Shown here in pieces: positions 8,798-17,003 of a DNA stretch of 64,000 nt. The stretch's first letter is position 1, and every line of letters starts with the position of its first letter. The notes below the pieces were generated by a model that was not told the origin of the DNA, made no database searches, and was given only the letters and a program-made list of their open reading frames with translations. This stretch comes from a virus: the IMG/VR virus record IMGVR_UViG_3300020190_000010, positions 62,001 through 126,000 of that record. One strand, 5' to 3'. A program made the translations under genes and the position numbers.

Positions 8798-9929
8798 CGA
8801 TATTAAGTTTAACAAAAATATAATAAGAAATGAAATTCAAATTATACATCATTTTGTTGATGGTGGATATGTAGAAATAAAATCACCGATTGAAAAAAAT
8901 TTTAGAGTTGAATTTTGGAACAAAAATAATAACTGTGATTACTCTACGGTATTATCTTCAAATTCTTGGGCAAAAACAAGCAAAAAGTATTTTGAAGAGT
9001 ATACTTGTAAAGTTTATGATGAAGAAAATAAAATTATTTTTAATAAAAAATATGATGCAAAAAATAAAAGAGTATTTATATCGCTTGATTCAAAGGCGTT
9101 GGGTGATACTTTGGCATGGTTTCCATATGTAGAGGAGTTTAGAAAAAAATGGGACTGTGAAGTGATTTGCTCTACATTTTGGAATAAACTTTTTGAAAAA
9201 AATTACCCAAACATCCAATTTGTTCAACCTGGATTAGTTGTTCATAATTTATACGCCATGTATAGAATTGGATGGTATTATGATGGTGATAAAGCAAATT
9301 ATGATTTTACACCAATAGATTATAGACATCAAAATTTACAATATACTGCATGTGCACAACTTGGTTTAGATTTCAAACAAATTCGTGCAAAATTAGATAT
9401 ACCTTCTGTTGAAAAATCAAATAAAGTTGCAATAGGTATACATGGAACTGCTCAAACAAAGTATTGGAATAATCCAACTGGATGGCAAGAATTAACGGAC
9501 TATTTAACAGAAAATAATCATCAAACCATAATAGTTTCAAAAGAAAATGATGGTTATATGGGAAACTATCATCCAAATGGCGCAATAAAATTGCCAGAGG
9601 GATCTATAGAAAATCTGATAAAAGAATTATTATCCTGTAAATTTTTTGTTGGAATTGGATCTGGATTAAGTTGGTTAGCATGGACATTGGGCATTCCTAC
9701 AATTTTAATATCAGGTTTTAGTAAACCGTATTCTGAATTTAGTGGTGATAATGTTTATAGAATATTTAATTCAAATGTTTGTAATGGGTGTTTTAATACT
9801 CACAAATTAGATCCAGGAGATTGGAATTGGTGTCCTGAACACAAAGGAACTGAAAGACAATTTGAATGTACAAAAACAATAACATTTGATATGGTAAAAC
9901 CACATATAGAAAAGTTATTGAAATCATAA
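8790..9929 (+). CDS. Autotransporter heptosyltransferase-like (BAHT/TibC-Aah type) glycosyltransferase
   Basis: I choose ATG 8790 (MYDDIKFNK) over an in-frame ATG at 8769, because GTTAGAGGT precedes it and it overlaps the upstream stop in the compact form ATGTATGA. An N-terminal beta domain is followed by a GT9-like GT-B core: VFISLDSKALGDTLAWFPYV, then AIGIHGTAQTKYW and FFVGIGSGLSWLAWTLGIP. Near the C-terminus four cysteines (C331, C334, C348, C360) sit in CNGCF, NWCPEH and FECT. Autotransporter heptosyltransferases such as TibC carry a comparable iron-binding cysteine finger and O-heptosylate Ser residues of beta-helical adhesins. Here the next gene is a Ser/Thr-rich fibre. Family resemblance is firm; donor sugar and acceptor are inferred. 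Confidence 0.75.
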   Translation: MYDDIKFNKNIIRNEIQIIHHFVDGGYVEIKSPIEKNFRVEFWNKNNNCDYSTVLSSNSWAKTSKKYFEEYTCKVYDEENKIIFNKKYDAKNKRVFISLDSKALGDTLAWFPYVEEFRKKWDCEVICSTFWNKLFEKNYPNIQFVQPGLVVHNLYAMYRIGWYYDGDKANYDFTPIDYRHQNLQYTACAQLGLDFKQIRAKLDIPSVEKSNKVAIGIHGTAQTKYWNNPTGWQELTDYLTENNHQTIIVSKENDGYMGNYHPNGAIKLPEGSIENLIKELLSCKFFVGIGSGLSWLAWTLGIPTILISGFSKPYSEFSGDNVYRIFNSNVCNGCFNTHKLDPGDWNWCPEHKGTERQFECTKTITFDMVKPHIEKLLKS

Positions 9930-9934
9930 AATCA

Positions 9935-9944
9935 CATATTTATA
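9935..9944 (+). promoter_or_regulatory. TATTTAT-type promoter candidate
   Basis: CATATTTATA ends 31 nt before the TTG start at 9976 and just after the stop of the glycosyltransferase run. Confidence 0.5.
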
Positions 9945-9975
9945 GAAGTATTCATATAAATCGTGGAGTTACCGA

Positions 9976-11079
9976 TTGTCTAATTGGAAGAAAATAATAG
10001 TAAGTGGAAGTCAGGCACACCTATCATCAGTAACGGCATCAAATGGATCTATAATATCTGGTTCGCTTGGTGTAACAGGTTCCATAGATATAATTGGTAA
10101 TTTAATAATAAACGGAACAAGTTATATCGCAGCACCATCTGGAACAAGTGGAACATCAGGAACATCTGGTGCACCTGGTCCCATTGGTCCTCCTGGTGCT
10201 TCAGGTTCATCTGGTTCATCGGGAACACGTGGAACAAGCGGAACTTCTGGTGCTGCTGGTCATGCTGGTGCCACTGGTGCCACTGGTGCTTCAGGTTCAT
10301 CAGGAACTTCTGGTGCTACTGGTGCAACTGGTGCAACTGGTGCTTCAGGTTCATCAGGAACTTCTGGTGCTGCTGGTGCCACTGGTGCCACTGGTGCTTC
10401 AGGTTCATCAGGAACTTCTGGTGCTACTGGTGCAACTGGTGCAACTGGTGCTTCAGGTTCATCAGGAACTTCTGGTTCATCAGGAACATCTGGTGCCACT
10501 GGTGCTTCAGGTTCATCAGGAACTTCTGGTTCATCAGGAACATCTGGTGCTGCTGGTGCTTCAGGTTCATCAGGAACCTCAGGAACAGGATTCAATACGG
10601 TATCAAATCCTGCAGATAATAGAATACTTACATCCGATGGAACTACAAATGCAGCGGTAGCTGAAAGTAATCTAAATTTTGACGGAACGATATTTAACGT
10701 TACTGGTAGTGCATATATTTCTGCTACCGCTCGTTTAACCGATGTTGAAGAACGAGAAGTAACTGTTTTAATTGGTGGAACACCAACAAGTCTAACATTA
10801 GATTTAAGCACTGCAAATGTATTTGAAGTTAGTTGGAATAATAATGTAAATACATTTACAATTTCAAATCCACCACCAACAGATTATGCAGGAAGTTTTA
10901 CACTCGTTACAACTGGAACTGGAATACCTTATACTTGGCAATGGGGTTCTGCGGTAACTTGGTCTGGCGGTTCTGCTCCTGCGATAACAAGCACAAACGG
11001 TAAAAAAGATATTTACGGTTTTATTACTACAAATCAAGGAACTAATTGGTATGGTTTTATCGGTGCACAAAACGTGTAA
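9976..11079 (+). CDS. Collagen-like tail fibre protein
   Basis: The start is TTG 9976, preceded by GTGGAG. Residues 1-25 contain WKKIIVSGS and closely match the fibre at 2944, suggesting a common anchor. Residues about 55-205 are uninterrupted Gly-X-Y triplets dominated by GTS, GSS, GAT and GAA, a collagen-like trimeric shaft with few prolines. The C-terminal domain (about 225-367) ends in strands with [19 protein letters not shown] and [10 protein letters not shown], a tip type seen in many phage fibres. Ser and Thr are extremely frequent in the shaft, and the gene follows a BAHT-like glycosyltransferase immediately. I infer an O-glycosylated trimeric fibre; modification itself is not visible in sequence. 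Confidence 0.75.
   Translation: MSNWKKIIVSGSQAHLSSVTASNGSIISGSLGVTGSIDIIGNLIINGTSYIAAPSGTSGTSGTSGAPGPIGPPGASGSSGSSGTRGTSGTSGAAGHAGATGATGASGSSGTSGATGATGATGASGSSGTSGAAGATGATGASGSSGTSGATGATGATGASGSSGTSGSSGTSGATGASGSSGTSGSSGTSGAAGASGSSGTSGTGFNTVSNPADNRILTSDGTTNAAVAESNLNFDGTIFNVTGSAYISATARLTDVEEREVTVLIGGTPTSLTLDLSTANVFEVSWNNNVNTFTISNPPPTDYAGSFTLVTTGTGIPYTWQWGSAVTWSGGSAPAITSTNGKKDIYGFITTNQGTNWYGFIGAQNV
10138..10590 (+). repeat. Tandem DNA repeats encoding the collagen-like shaft
   Basis: In-frame degenerate 9-nt triplet repeats are assembled into larger near-identical blocks containing GCTTCAGGTTCATCAGGAAC. They look prone to expansion and contraction by recombination. Confidence 0.85.
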
Positions 11080-11088
11080 GGTTAAGTT

Positions 11089-13266
11089 ATGATAAAAAAT
11101 ATTATATTAAATGTTTCTAGATCATACAATCCCTACGTTTTTTCAAATGAAATATGGGCATGGGGACTCAATGATACAGGACAACTTGGACTGAATAATT
11201 TGACAAACCGTTCAAGTCCAGTGCAAGTTGGAACTCTTACCAATTGGAAAGATATTTCTGCAGGTAGTTCACATACAATGGCTATAAAAACAGATGGAAC
11301 AATGTGGAGTTGGGGTTCTAATAATGTTGGTCAATTAGGTATTGGAACCGTAGGAACTAAATCATCGCCCGTTCAAATTGGTTATGATACAAATTGGGTG
11401 TCTGGATCAGCAGGTGATGGTCATACTCTTGCCGTTAGAAATGATGGAACAATGTGGAGTTGGGGTTCAAATGGTGCAGGGCAACTTGGATTAAGTAATA
11501 CAACAAATAGAAGTAGCCCAGTTCAAATTGGAACTCTAACTAATTGGAAAGATGTTTCTGCAGGTCGTTCACATACAATGGCTATAAAAACAGATGGAAC
11601 GCTTTGGGGTTGGGGTTTTAATGTTTTTGGTCAATTGGGCGATGGAATCCAGACGAGTAAATCATCGCCCGTTCAAATTGGAACACGAACATGGACAACC
11701 GTTTCCGCCGGTGCAATTCATTCAGCCGCTATTCGTTCCGATGCCACTCTTTGGACATGGGGTAATAATGGAACTGGACAATTGGGCGATGTAACCGTAG
11801 TAAGTAAATCATCGCCCGTTCAAGTTGGAACTAGAACATGGACAGATGTTGCGGCGGGTCTTTCTATGACTATGGCAGTTAGGGGCGATGGAACTCTTTG
11901 GACATGGGGTAATAATGATAATGGTCAATTGGGATTGCTTAGAGACCGCAGTAGACCTAATTATGTAGATACTTATACTACTTTTACAAGTATTACTACC
12001 GGAGATGAAGCTTCACTTGCGATAGCATATGACGGAACTCTTTGGTCCTGGGGATCAAACTCAGGTGGTGTACTTGGTCATAATGATGGCATTTCACGTA
12101 GTAGTCCAACACAAATTGGAACTAGAATTTGGAATAATGTATCAAGGGGAGATCATCTACATACATTAGCAGTCCGTAATGATAATACGTTATGGTCATG
12201 GGGCGCGAATATTTTTGGTTCTTTAGGACAAAACGATGATATATGGAGATCTAGTCCAGTTCAAGTTGGAACTTTGAGTAATTGGTCACAAGTTTCTTCT
12301 GGATATTTACATTCTCATGCTGTTAAAACAAACGGTACACTTTGGGGTTGGGGGTACTTTGCTACCGGTGATGGTACAAGCAACAATAGATCCAGTCCAG
12401 TTCAAGTTGGAACTTTGAGTAATTGGTCTCAAGTTTCATCACTATTCGCAGAGGCATTTGCATTAAAGACGGATGGAACTCTATGGGCATGGGGAATAAA
12501 CTCATACGGAGCCCATGGCGATGGAACTACTACTTTTACGCTTTCTCCAGTGCAAATAGGAACTAGAACATGGTCATTTATTAGTGAAGGTGGTGGTGGT
12601 CTCCCATTAATGCAAACCTTTCATATGATTGCAGTTAGATCAGATGGAACTCTTTGGGCATGGGGACTCAATAATACAGGACAACTTGGACTGAATGATT
12701 TAGCAAACCGTAGTAGTCCAGTTCAAATAGGAACTGAAACAAATTGGGCATCCGGTGCAGTTGGTGGTAGTTCTACAATGGCAATAAAAACAAATGGAAC
12801 TCTATGGGCATGGGGAAGGAACGCAAACGCTATGCTTGGATTAGGTGACACTATAAATCGTAGTAGTCCTGTTCAAGTTGGCACTTTATCATCATGGGTT
12901 TCTGCCAGTATAGGTGAACAACATACAGTATTACTTCAAAATAATGGATACATATTAACTACTGGAGCTGCCAATCAATCCGGTGAACCTGGATTTGAAA
13001 CTAATAGGGCAATAAATCGTAGTTCTCCAGTTCAACTTGGTATCGATACAAATTGGCAAAGGGTAGAGGCAGCAATAAGTACAGGTGGACAATTCATTGC
13101 ACAAAAAACAGATGGAACACTTTGGTTATGGGGATCAAACACATCCGGTAATTTAGGTGACGGAACAGTTATTGCGAGGTCATCGCCAGTTCAAATTGGT
13201 AATGAAACAACTTGGGTTGATTTTAGTGCTAAGGGATTTCATTTTGTTGGTATAAAAAGATACTAA
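11089..13266 (+). CDS. RCC1-repeat beta-propeller protein, 14 repeats
   Basis: The 725-residue protein is built almost entirely of RCC1 repeats of about 52 residues. Each carries a variant of W-x-W-G-x-N-x-x-G-Q-L-G followed by NRSSPVQVGT and a Trp-containing strand. I count 14 copies, from WAWGLNDTGQLG near residue 23 to WLWGSNTSGNLG near 680. Copies 9 and 13 are the most diverged, and the latter has lost its Trp. Canonical RCC1 forms one seven-bladed propeller, so 14 repeats suggest two. There is no signal peptide or catalytic motif. It begins 9 nt after the collagen-like fibre stop, so a virion role such as a fibre tip or receptor-binding platform is likely but inferred. Confidence 0.8.
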   Translation: MIKNIILNVSRSYNPYVFSNEIWAWGLNDTGQLGLNNLTNRSSPVQVGTLTNWKDISAGSSHTMAIKTDGTMWSWGSNNVGQLGIGTVGTKSSPVQIGYDTNWVSGSAGDGHTLAVRNDGTMWSWGSNGAGQLGLSNTTNRSSPVQIGTLTNWKDVSAGRSHTMAIKTDGTLWGWGFNVFGQLGDGIQTSKSSPVQIGTRTWTTVSAGAIHSAAIRSDATLWTWGNNGTGQLGDVTVVSKSSPVQVGTRTWTDVAAGLSMTMAVRGDGTLWTWGNNDNGQLGLLRDRSRPNYVDTYTTFTSITTGDEASLAIAYDGTLWSWGSNSGGVLGHNDGISRSSPTQIGTRIWNNVSRGDHLHTLAVRNDNTLWSWGANIFGSLGQNDDIWRSSPVQVGTLSNWSQVSSGYLHSHAVKTNGTLWGWGYFATGDGTSNNRSSPVQVGTLSNWSQVSSLFAEAFALKTDGTLWAWGINSYGAHGDGTTTFTLSPVQIGTRTWSFISEGGGGLPLMQTFHMIAVRSDGTLWAWGLNNTGQLGLNDLANRSSPVQIGTETNWASGAVGGSSTMAIKTNGTLWAWGRNANAMLGLGDTINRSSPVQVGTLSSWVSASIGEQHTVLLQNNGYILTTGAANQSGEPGFETNRAINRSSPVQLGIDTNWQRVEAAISTGGQFIAQKTDGTLWLWGSNTSGNLGDGTVIARSSPVQIGNETTWVDFSAKGFHFVGIKRY

Positions 13267-13302
13267 TTAAAAATAAAGTTTGTTTATATTGTAAATTATT
13301 CG

Positions 13303-13312
13303 TATATTTGTT
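13303..13312 (+). promoter_or_regulatory. TATATTTG-type promoter candidate
   Basis: TATATTTGTT, the G variant of the recurring box, ends 31 nt before ATG 13344. The spacing equals that of the A variants. Confidence 0.5.
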
Positions 13313-13343
13313 ATACTTTTGAAGAATAAAAAGGTTATATGTT

Positions 13344-14348
13344 ATGGAACAAAAAATTCATCCACTTGATGAAGCACTTTCCTATGCCATTAACGGTGCA
13401 CCCGAAAGAAGTGAGGAGATATTGAGAGACCAACCTCAAAATGACTATCGTGTTCTTTTTAATTTAGGATGGCACGAAATGCGTAAGGGTAATATGCAAA
13501 AAGCATTTGAACATTTCAATTATGGTCGTTTCATTGATGTCTTTGGTCTTCCTGCATTGCCAGGAAACATATGGAAAGATGAACCGCTTGAGGGCAAAAC
13601 ACTTCTTTTCCGTTGTGAAGGTGGTTATGGAGACCAAATTCTTAATTTTCGTTTTGCTAAGAGATTTGAGGAGATGGGTGCAAGAGTTTTGGTGTCTTGT
13701 GCACCAGAATTAAAGGCATTATTCTCTCGTCACGGTTTTATTTGTGTAGACAATGAAGTAATTATGTGTGCACACTATGATTATTGGGTTCCGGCTATGT
13801 CTGCCGCTTATGTTTTGGGTATGGAATACGAAGATTTAGACGGTTCACCGTTTATTTTTCCAACTGAACCAAGAAAATTGTTTTCAAAACCAAATCATCT
13901 TAAAGTTGGTATTCGTTGGAGTGGTTCTCCTGAATTTGAAGATGAACAACACCGAAGATTTCCACCAGAATTGATGATAAACCTACATGATATTCCAAAT
14001 ACAACACTCTATTCACTTCAGCGTGACGAAAATCTAGTTGATGGTCTTCCATTTGGTGATATGCGTGAACAAATGAAGTCTTGGGATGAAACTGCTAACA
14101 TTATTGCAGGTTGCGATGTTATCATTACATCATGCACGTCAATTGCACATCTTGCAGGTGCTATGGGTAAACCCACATGGATTGTTACGCCAATCATGCC
14201 TTACTATTCGTGGGTTGTTCCAGGTAATACTTCTCGTTGGTATGATACTGTTAGACTGTTCAGACAAGAAAAATATGGTGAATGGGAAGCTCCTTTCCAA
14301 AAAATACGTGAAGAACTTACAAAATTAGCAGAAGGATATGCAAAATAA
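13344..14348 (+). CDS. TPR-containing glycosyltransferase (GT9/GT41-like)
   Basis: The protein has 334 residues, with AAAAAGG upstream. Residues 1-60 form helical hairpins resembling a TPR: ALSYAINGAPERSEEIL and VLFNLGWHEMRKGNMQKAFEHF. The remainder is a GT-B-like domain: LLFRCEGGYGDQILNFRFA, KVGIRWSGSPEFEDEQHR, then DVIITSCTSIAHLAGAMGKPTWIV. That last motif is the donor-site signature shared by GT9 enzymes and TPR-fused SPINDLY/OGT-like proteins. TPR-linked enzymes of this kind commonly act on protein Ser/Thr. Its place beside fibre genes supports virion-protein glycosylation; the acceptor is not known. It overlaps the next gene by 1 nt. Confidence 0.7.
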   Translation: MEQKIHPLDEALSYAINGAPERSEEILRDQPQNDYRVLFNLGWHEMRKGNMQKAFEHFNYGRFIDVFGLPALPGNIWKDEPLEGKTLLFRCEGGYGDQILNFRFAKRFEEMGARVLVSCAPELKALFSRHGFICVDNEVIMCAHYDYWVPAMSAAYVLGMEYEDLDGSPFIFPTEPRKLFSKPNHLKVGIRWSGSPEFEDEQHRRFPPELMINLHDIPNTTLYSLQRDENLVDGLPFGDMREQMKSWDETANIIAGCDVIITSCTSIAHLAGAMGKPTWIVTPIMPYYSWVVPGNTSRWYDTVRLFRQEKYGEWEAPFQKIREELTKLAEGYAK

Positions 14349-15133
14349 TGGATTCCAATAGATTGAGCATAGATATTGTTCTACGGACACATAGTTTCAT
14401 AGATATTCATGCTAATCCAACACCAAGATATTGTGGTGTTGATAAAACTACATTGGTTATTAAGTGTATTAAGTCATTGATTCAGTCTGCAGAACAATAT
14501 GATGGAAAGATTCACTTTGTTTGGTTTGATGACCATTCATCACAAAAATTGATCGATGGGTTACATGACATTTTCAAAACATCTAAACACACATATGAGT
14601 TTAACCCATTAGAATTGCGTGGATGGAATGCATCTGGACATGCACAATTTGATAGAGGTCGTTCATCTACTGCCGATTTAGTTTATTTTGTGGAAGATGA
14701 TTACCTACATTATCCGAATGCAATACTTGATATGGTGGACGCTTACATTCGTTTCAAAACGAATTTAGGAACAGAAGTTGCCATTCACCCATACGATGAT
14801 CCAGATAATTACTTACCAAAGTTTATTGATGAAACTCGCGTTGTTCTCGGTAGAGATAGACATTGGAGAACAAACAAGTATTCAACATTTACTTTTATGT
14901 GTAATCCTGAAATAGTCCGTAAGTTCTGGAGTAGATTTTATACTTGTGCAACTGAATACATGACAGAGTGGGGTGAGGCAAATGAAATACAAGAAGGAAC
15001 TACTATCAATCATATTTGGCGTTGGGAAGTGAAGTTATTTACACCAATACCGTCACTTGCTCTTCATATGGGTTATGAAAGACAATTAGATCCTTATATT
15101 GATTGGAAGAAATTGTGGAATTTAATTCAGTAA
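14348..15133 (+). CDS. GT2-like (GT-A) glycosyltransferase
   Basis: The gene starts at ATG 14348, overlapping the upstream TAA by one base. The 261-residue protein has a GT-A-like opening (IDIVLRTHS), HFVWFDDHSSQ, and an acidic motif in VYFVEDDYLHYP near residue 115 that would bind metal and the nucleotide sugar. The C-terminal third contains TNKYSTFTFMCNPEIVRKFW and a conserved-looking HIWRWEVKLFTPIPS segment. It is translationally coupled to the TPR glycosyltransferase, so both probably act on one glycan. It could be a sugar-chain extender; substrate unknown. Confidence 0.6.
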   Translation: MDSNRLSIDIVLRTHSFIDIHANPTPRYCGVDKTTLVIKCIKSLIQSAEQYDGKIHFVWFDDHSSQKLIDGLHDIFKTSKHTYEFNPLELRGWNASGHAQFDRGRSSTADLVYFVEDDYLHYPNAILDMVDAYIRFKTNLGTEVAIHPYDDPDNYLPKFIDETRVVLGRDRHWRTNKYSTFTFMCNPEIVRKFWSRFYTCATEYMTEWGEANEIQEGTTINHIWRWEVKLFTPIPSLALHMGYERQLDPYIDWKKLWNLIQ

Positions 15134-15134
15134 T

Positions 15135-15144
15135 CATATTTATT
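15135..15144 (+). promoter_or_regulatory. TATTTAT-type promoter candidate
   Basis: CATATTTATT ends 32 nt before ATG 15177 in the 43-nt gap after the glycosyltransferase pair. Confidence 0.5.
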
Positions 15145-15176
15145 GATATGATATTTAATGAACAAAGGAATTTCCA

Positions 15177-15638
15177 ATGAGATATGCATTTGTAGAAAAT
15201 GGTATAGTTAAAGAAAGTAATAGACCATTACCTATTATTTGGGCAAATGTTTCAAACTTTCATTTGTTTGATGTTGAAACTCTGAAAACTTATGGTTGGT
15301 ATCCGTATCGTTTTGTTGAAGCTCAAAAAGATGTGGATGATATTATTGATGGTTCTTATTTTTCTGTTGAAGAAAACGAAGTTGTTGAATATCAAACTGT
15401 AAGAAAAAAATCAGAACAAGATATACAAAACGAAATAGATAACCAATGGGGTAATGTTCGTGCTCGTAGGAATATACAATTGATGGAAAGTGATTGGACA
15501 CAAGTTCTTGACAGTCCTTTTACAGACGAACAAAAAGAAGAATGGAAATTATATCGTCAGTTACTACGAGATATAACTTTACAAGTTGATGTTTTCAATA
15601 TATCTTGGCCTGTAAAACCTGGAACAGAAAATGAATAA
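15177..15638 (+). CDS. Tail fibre assembly chaperone-like protein
   Basis: This 153-residue protein has a ribosome site AAAGGAA. The C-terminal half contains VRARRNIQLMESDWTQVLDS, FTDEQKEEWKLYRQLLRDI and a final VFNISWPVKPG. That pattern (ARRN, a Trp-containing SDWTQ motif, EWxxYRQxLRDI, WP.P) is typical of the phage tail assembly chaperone family that accompanies tail fibres. The N-terminal half is a variable beta domain. It probably assists folding or trimerisation of a fibre in the upstream cluster and is not itself in the virion. Confidence 0.75.
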   Translation: MRYAFVENGIVKESNRPLPIIWANVSNFHLFDVETLKTYGWYPYRFVEAQKDVDDIIDGSYFSVEENEVVEYQTVRKKSEQDIQNEIDNQWGNVRARRNIQLMESDWTQVLDSPFTDEQKEEWKLYRQLLRDITLQVDVFNISWPVKPGTENE

Positions 15639-16374
15639 CAAAATTACAAAATTGATTAAGGAAATGAACCTTGCCATATTCAATGAAAATGATTTGGTAG
15701 ATAAGGATGTTCTTGTAATTTATCCTGGTAAATTTCAACCGATGGCAATATATCATAGAGAAGAATATGATAGAATTTGCCGTAAGTTTGATAAAGAAAA
15801 TGTTTATATTGTTACAGACGATACCACTGATCCAATAGAAAAACCACTAACATTTGATGAAAAGTCTGCAATTATGCGTCGTCATAATGTTAAGCGGATT
15901 ATGAAATCAAATACACCATTTCATGCAACAGATGTTATCGAACAATTTGATAACGATAGCACCATTGTAATTTATGCGGTTGATAAAGACGATGTATCAA
16001 AGTTGAAGGATTACAAAAGATTGATGTGTTGGAATGGTAGTAGTCAATTGGCATACAAAGATATTCAAAATCCGTATGTATATTATATGATTGTTAATCA
16101 TGTTCGTTACAATATTCCAAGTTTTGGCGAGATGACACAAAAAAGTATTTTTTCTGCTTTGGCTGATAGAAGTGCTAAATTAGCTGAATTAAAGTCTCGT
16201 TTTATTTCTATATTTGGTTGGTTTGATGTTGAGATATTCAATATGGTTGTTTCCAAGTTCAATACAAAACGTGGAAAAATGAAAGAAGTAAAATCCGATA
16301 AAAATGGTTTAAGACCAATCCACATGATAACAAGAAAATTTTGGAACAAAGTTTACAACGAAATAATAAAGTAA
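15631..16374 (+). CDS. Nucleotidyltransferase-fold protein (NadM/cytidylyltransferase-like, divergent)
   Basis: The 247-residue gene overlaps the preceding one by 8 nt. VLVIYPGKFQPMAIYHREEYDRI near residues 27-49 resembles the GRFQPFHxGH nucleotide-binding signature of NMN adenylyltransferases and cytidylyltransferases, but the HxGH box is altered to AIYH. VYIVTDDT and IVIYAVDKDD fit the following Rossmann strands, and GEMTQKSIFSALADRS sits where the ISxTxIR motif is expected. T4-like phages often carry such genes for NAD salvage or cofactor and sugar activation. The changed motif raises the possibility of another substrate or loss of activity. Confidence 0.55.
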   Translation: MNNKITKLIKEMNLAIFNENDLVDKDVLVIYPGKFQPMAIYHREEYDRICRKFDKENVYIVTDDTTDPIEKPLTFDEKSAIMRRHNVKRIMKSNTPFHATDVIEQFDNDSTIVIYAVDKDDVSKLKDYKRLMCWNGSSQLAYKDIQNPYVYYMIVNHVRYNIPSFGEMTQKSIFSALADRSAKLAELKSRFISIFGWFDVEIFNMVVSKFNTKRGKMKEVKSDKNGLRPIHMITRKFWNKVYNEIIK

Positions 16375-16385
16375 AAGGTTATGTT

Positions 16386-17003
16386 ATGGACATTAAAATT
16401 GATAATTTGAATGATGTAAAAAAACTTCTTGCGGGAGAACACGAAAGTCAAAACAAAATTGCGGTAGGTTATATTGGAGATAATTCAGAAGATAAAATAT
16501 CCCGCAAAATTGGTGACAAGTGGTTCGATGAAGATGGAAATGAGTGGGAACAAAAGAATGGGTATAAAGTAAAACTTGGGAAAGAATGGCAACAAGAGTT
16601 ACATAATTACTTAAATACTTTTCCAAATTGTAGAAAAGAAAATTGTGTATGTATGTTTCCAAAAAAGATAGATGAAAAAATGCGTCGCATTCATGGAATG
16701 TGTTTTGATTGTGTAGTTGAAATGGAACACAAAATTCGATTGGAAGGTAAGTGGGATGAATATGAAAAAAGAAAATTGAAAGAAAACGCAATGGCTTGGT
16801 TAGCAGAAGCTGAAAAAGACAAGGATGCAGTTGCAAACGAATTATCAAACATGGAATTTTCAAATGATTTTGGTGATACTGAAAAATGGAAAACTCCATT
16901 CAACAAAGAAGAAATGTTAGAAAAAATAGAAAATGAATTTGCAGAGTTTAGAAAGAACTTTATTGAAAAGTTAGAAAAGGATTTAGGAGAAAGAGTTGAA
17001 TAA
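16386..17003 (+). CDS. Cysteine-containing protein of unknown function
   Basis: I place the start at ATG 16386 (MDIKIDNLND), 11 nt after the preceding stop with AAAAGG in front; an in-frame ATG at 16341 lies inside the upstream gene. The 205-residue protein has a central cysteine cluster, CRKENCVCMF followed about 25 residues later by GMCFDCVVEMEHKIR, which could bind a metal such as zinc. The last 90 residues are charged and likely helical (MAWLAEAEKDKDAV, MLEKIENEFAEFRKNF). I do not recognise a function. Confidence 0.6.
   Translation: MDIKIDNLNDVKKLLAGEHESQNKIAVGYIGDNSEDKISRKIGDKWFDEDGNEWEQKNGYKVKLGKEWQQELHNYLNTFPNCRKENCVCMFPKKIDEKMRRIHGMCFDCVVEMEHKIRLEGKWDEYEKRKLKENAMAWLAEAEKDKDAVANELSNMEFSNDFGDTEKWKTPFNKEEMLEKIENEFAEFRKNFIEKLEKDLGERVE

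Noticed and set aside
9950-9960. TATAAAT in ATTCATATAAAT as a T4-type late promoter
   Set aside because: It is too close to the ribosome site and start at 9976 and lacks the recurring position seen for the TATTTAT box. The same ATTCATATAAA precedes the 2944 gene, so it is reported only as a shared leader.
10148-10811. Long alternative-frame and opposite-strand ORFs across the collagen-like region (Leu/Val/His-rich on +, Pro/Glu/Val-rich on -)
   Set aside because: They mirror the 9-nt coding repeat in other frames; the glycine-triplet frame has a start, ribosome site, shared N-terminus and a folded C-terminal domain.
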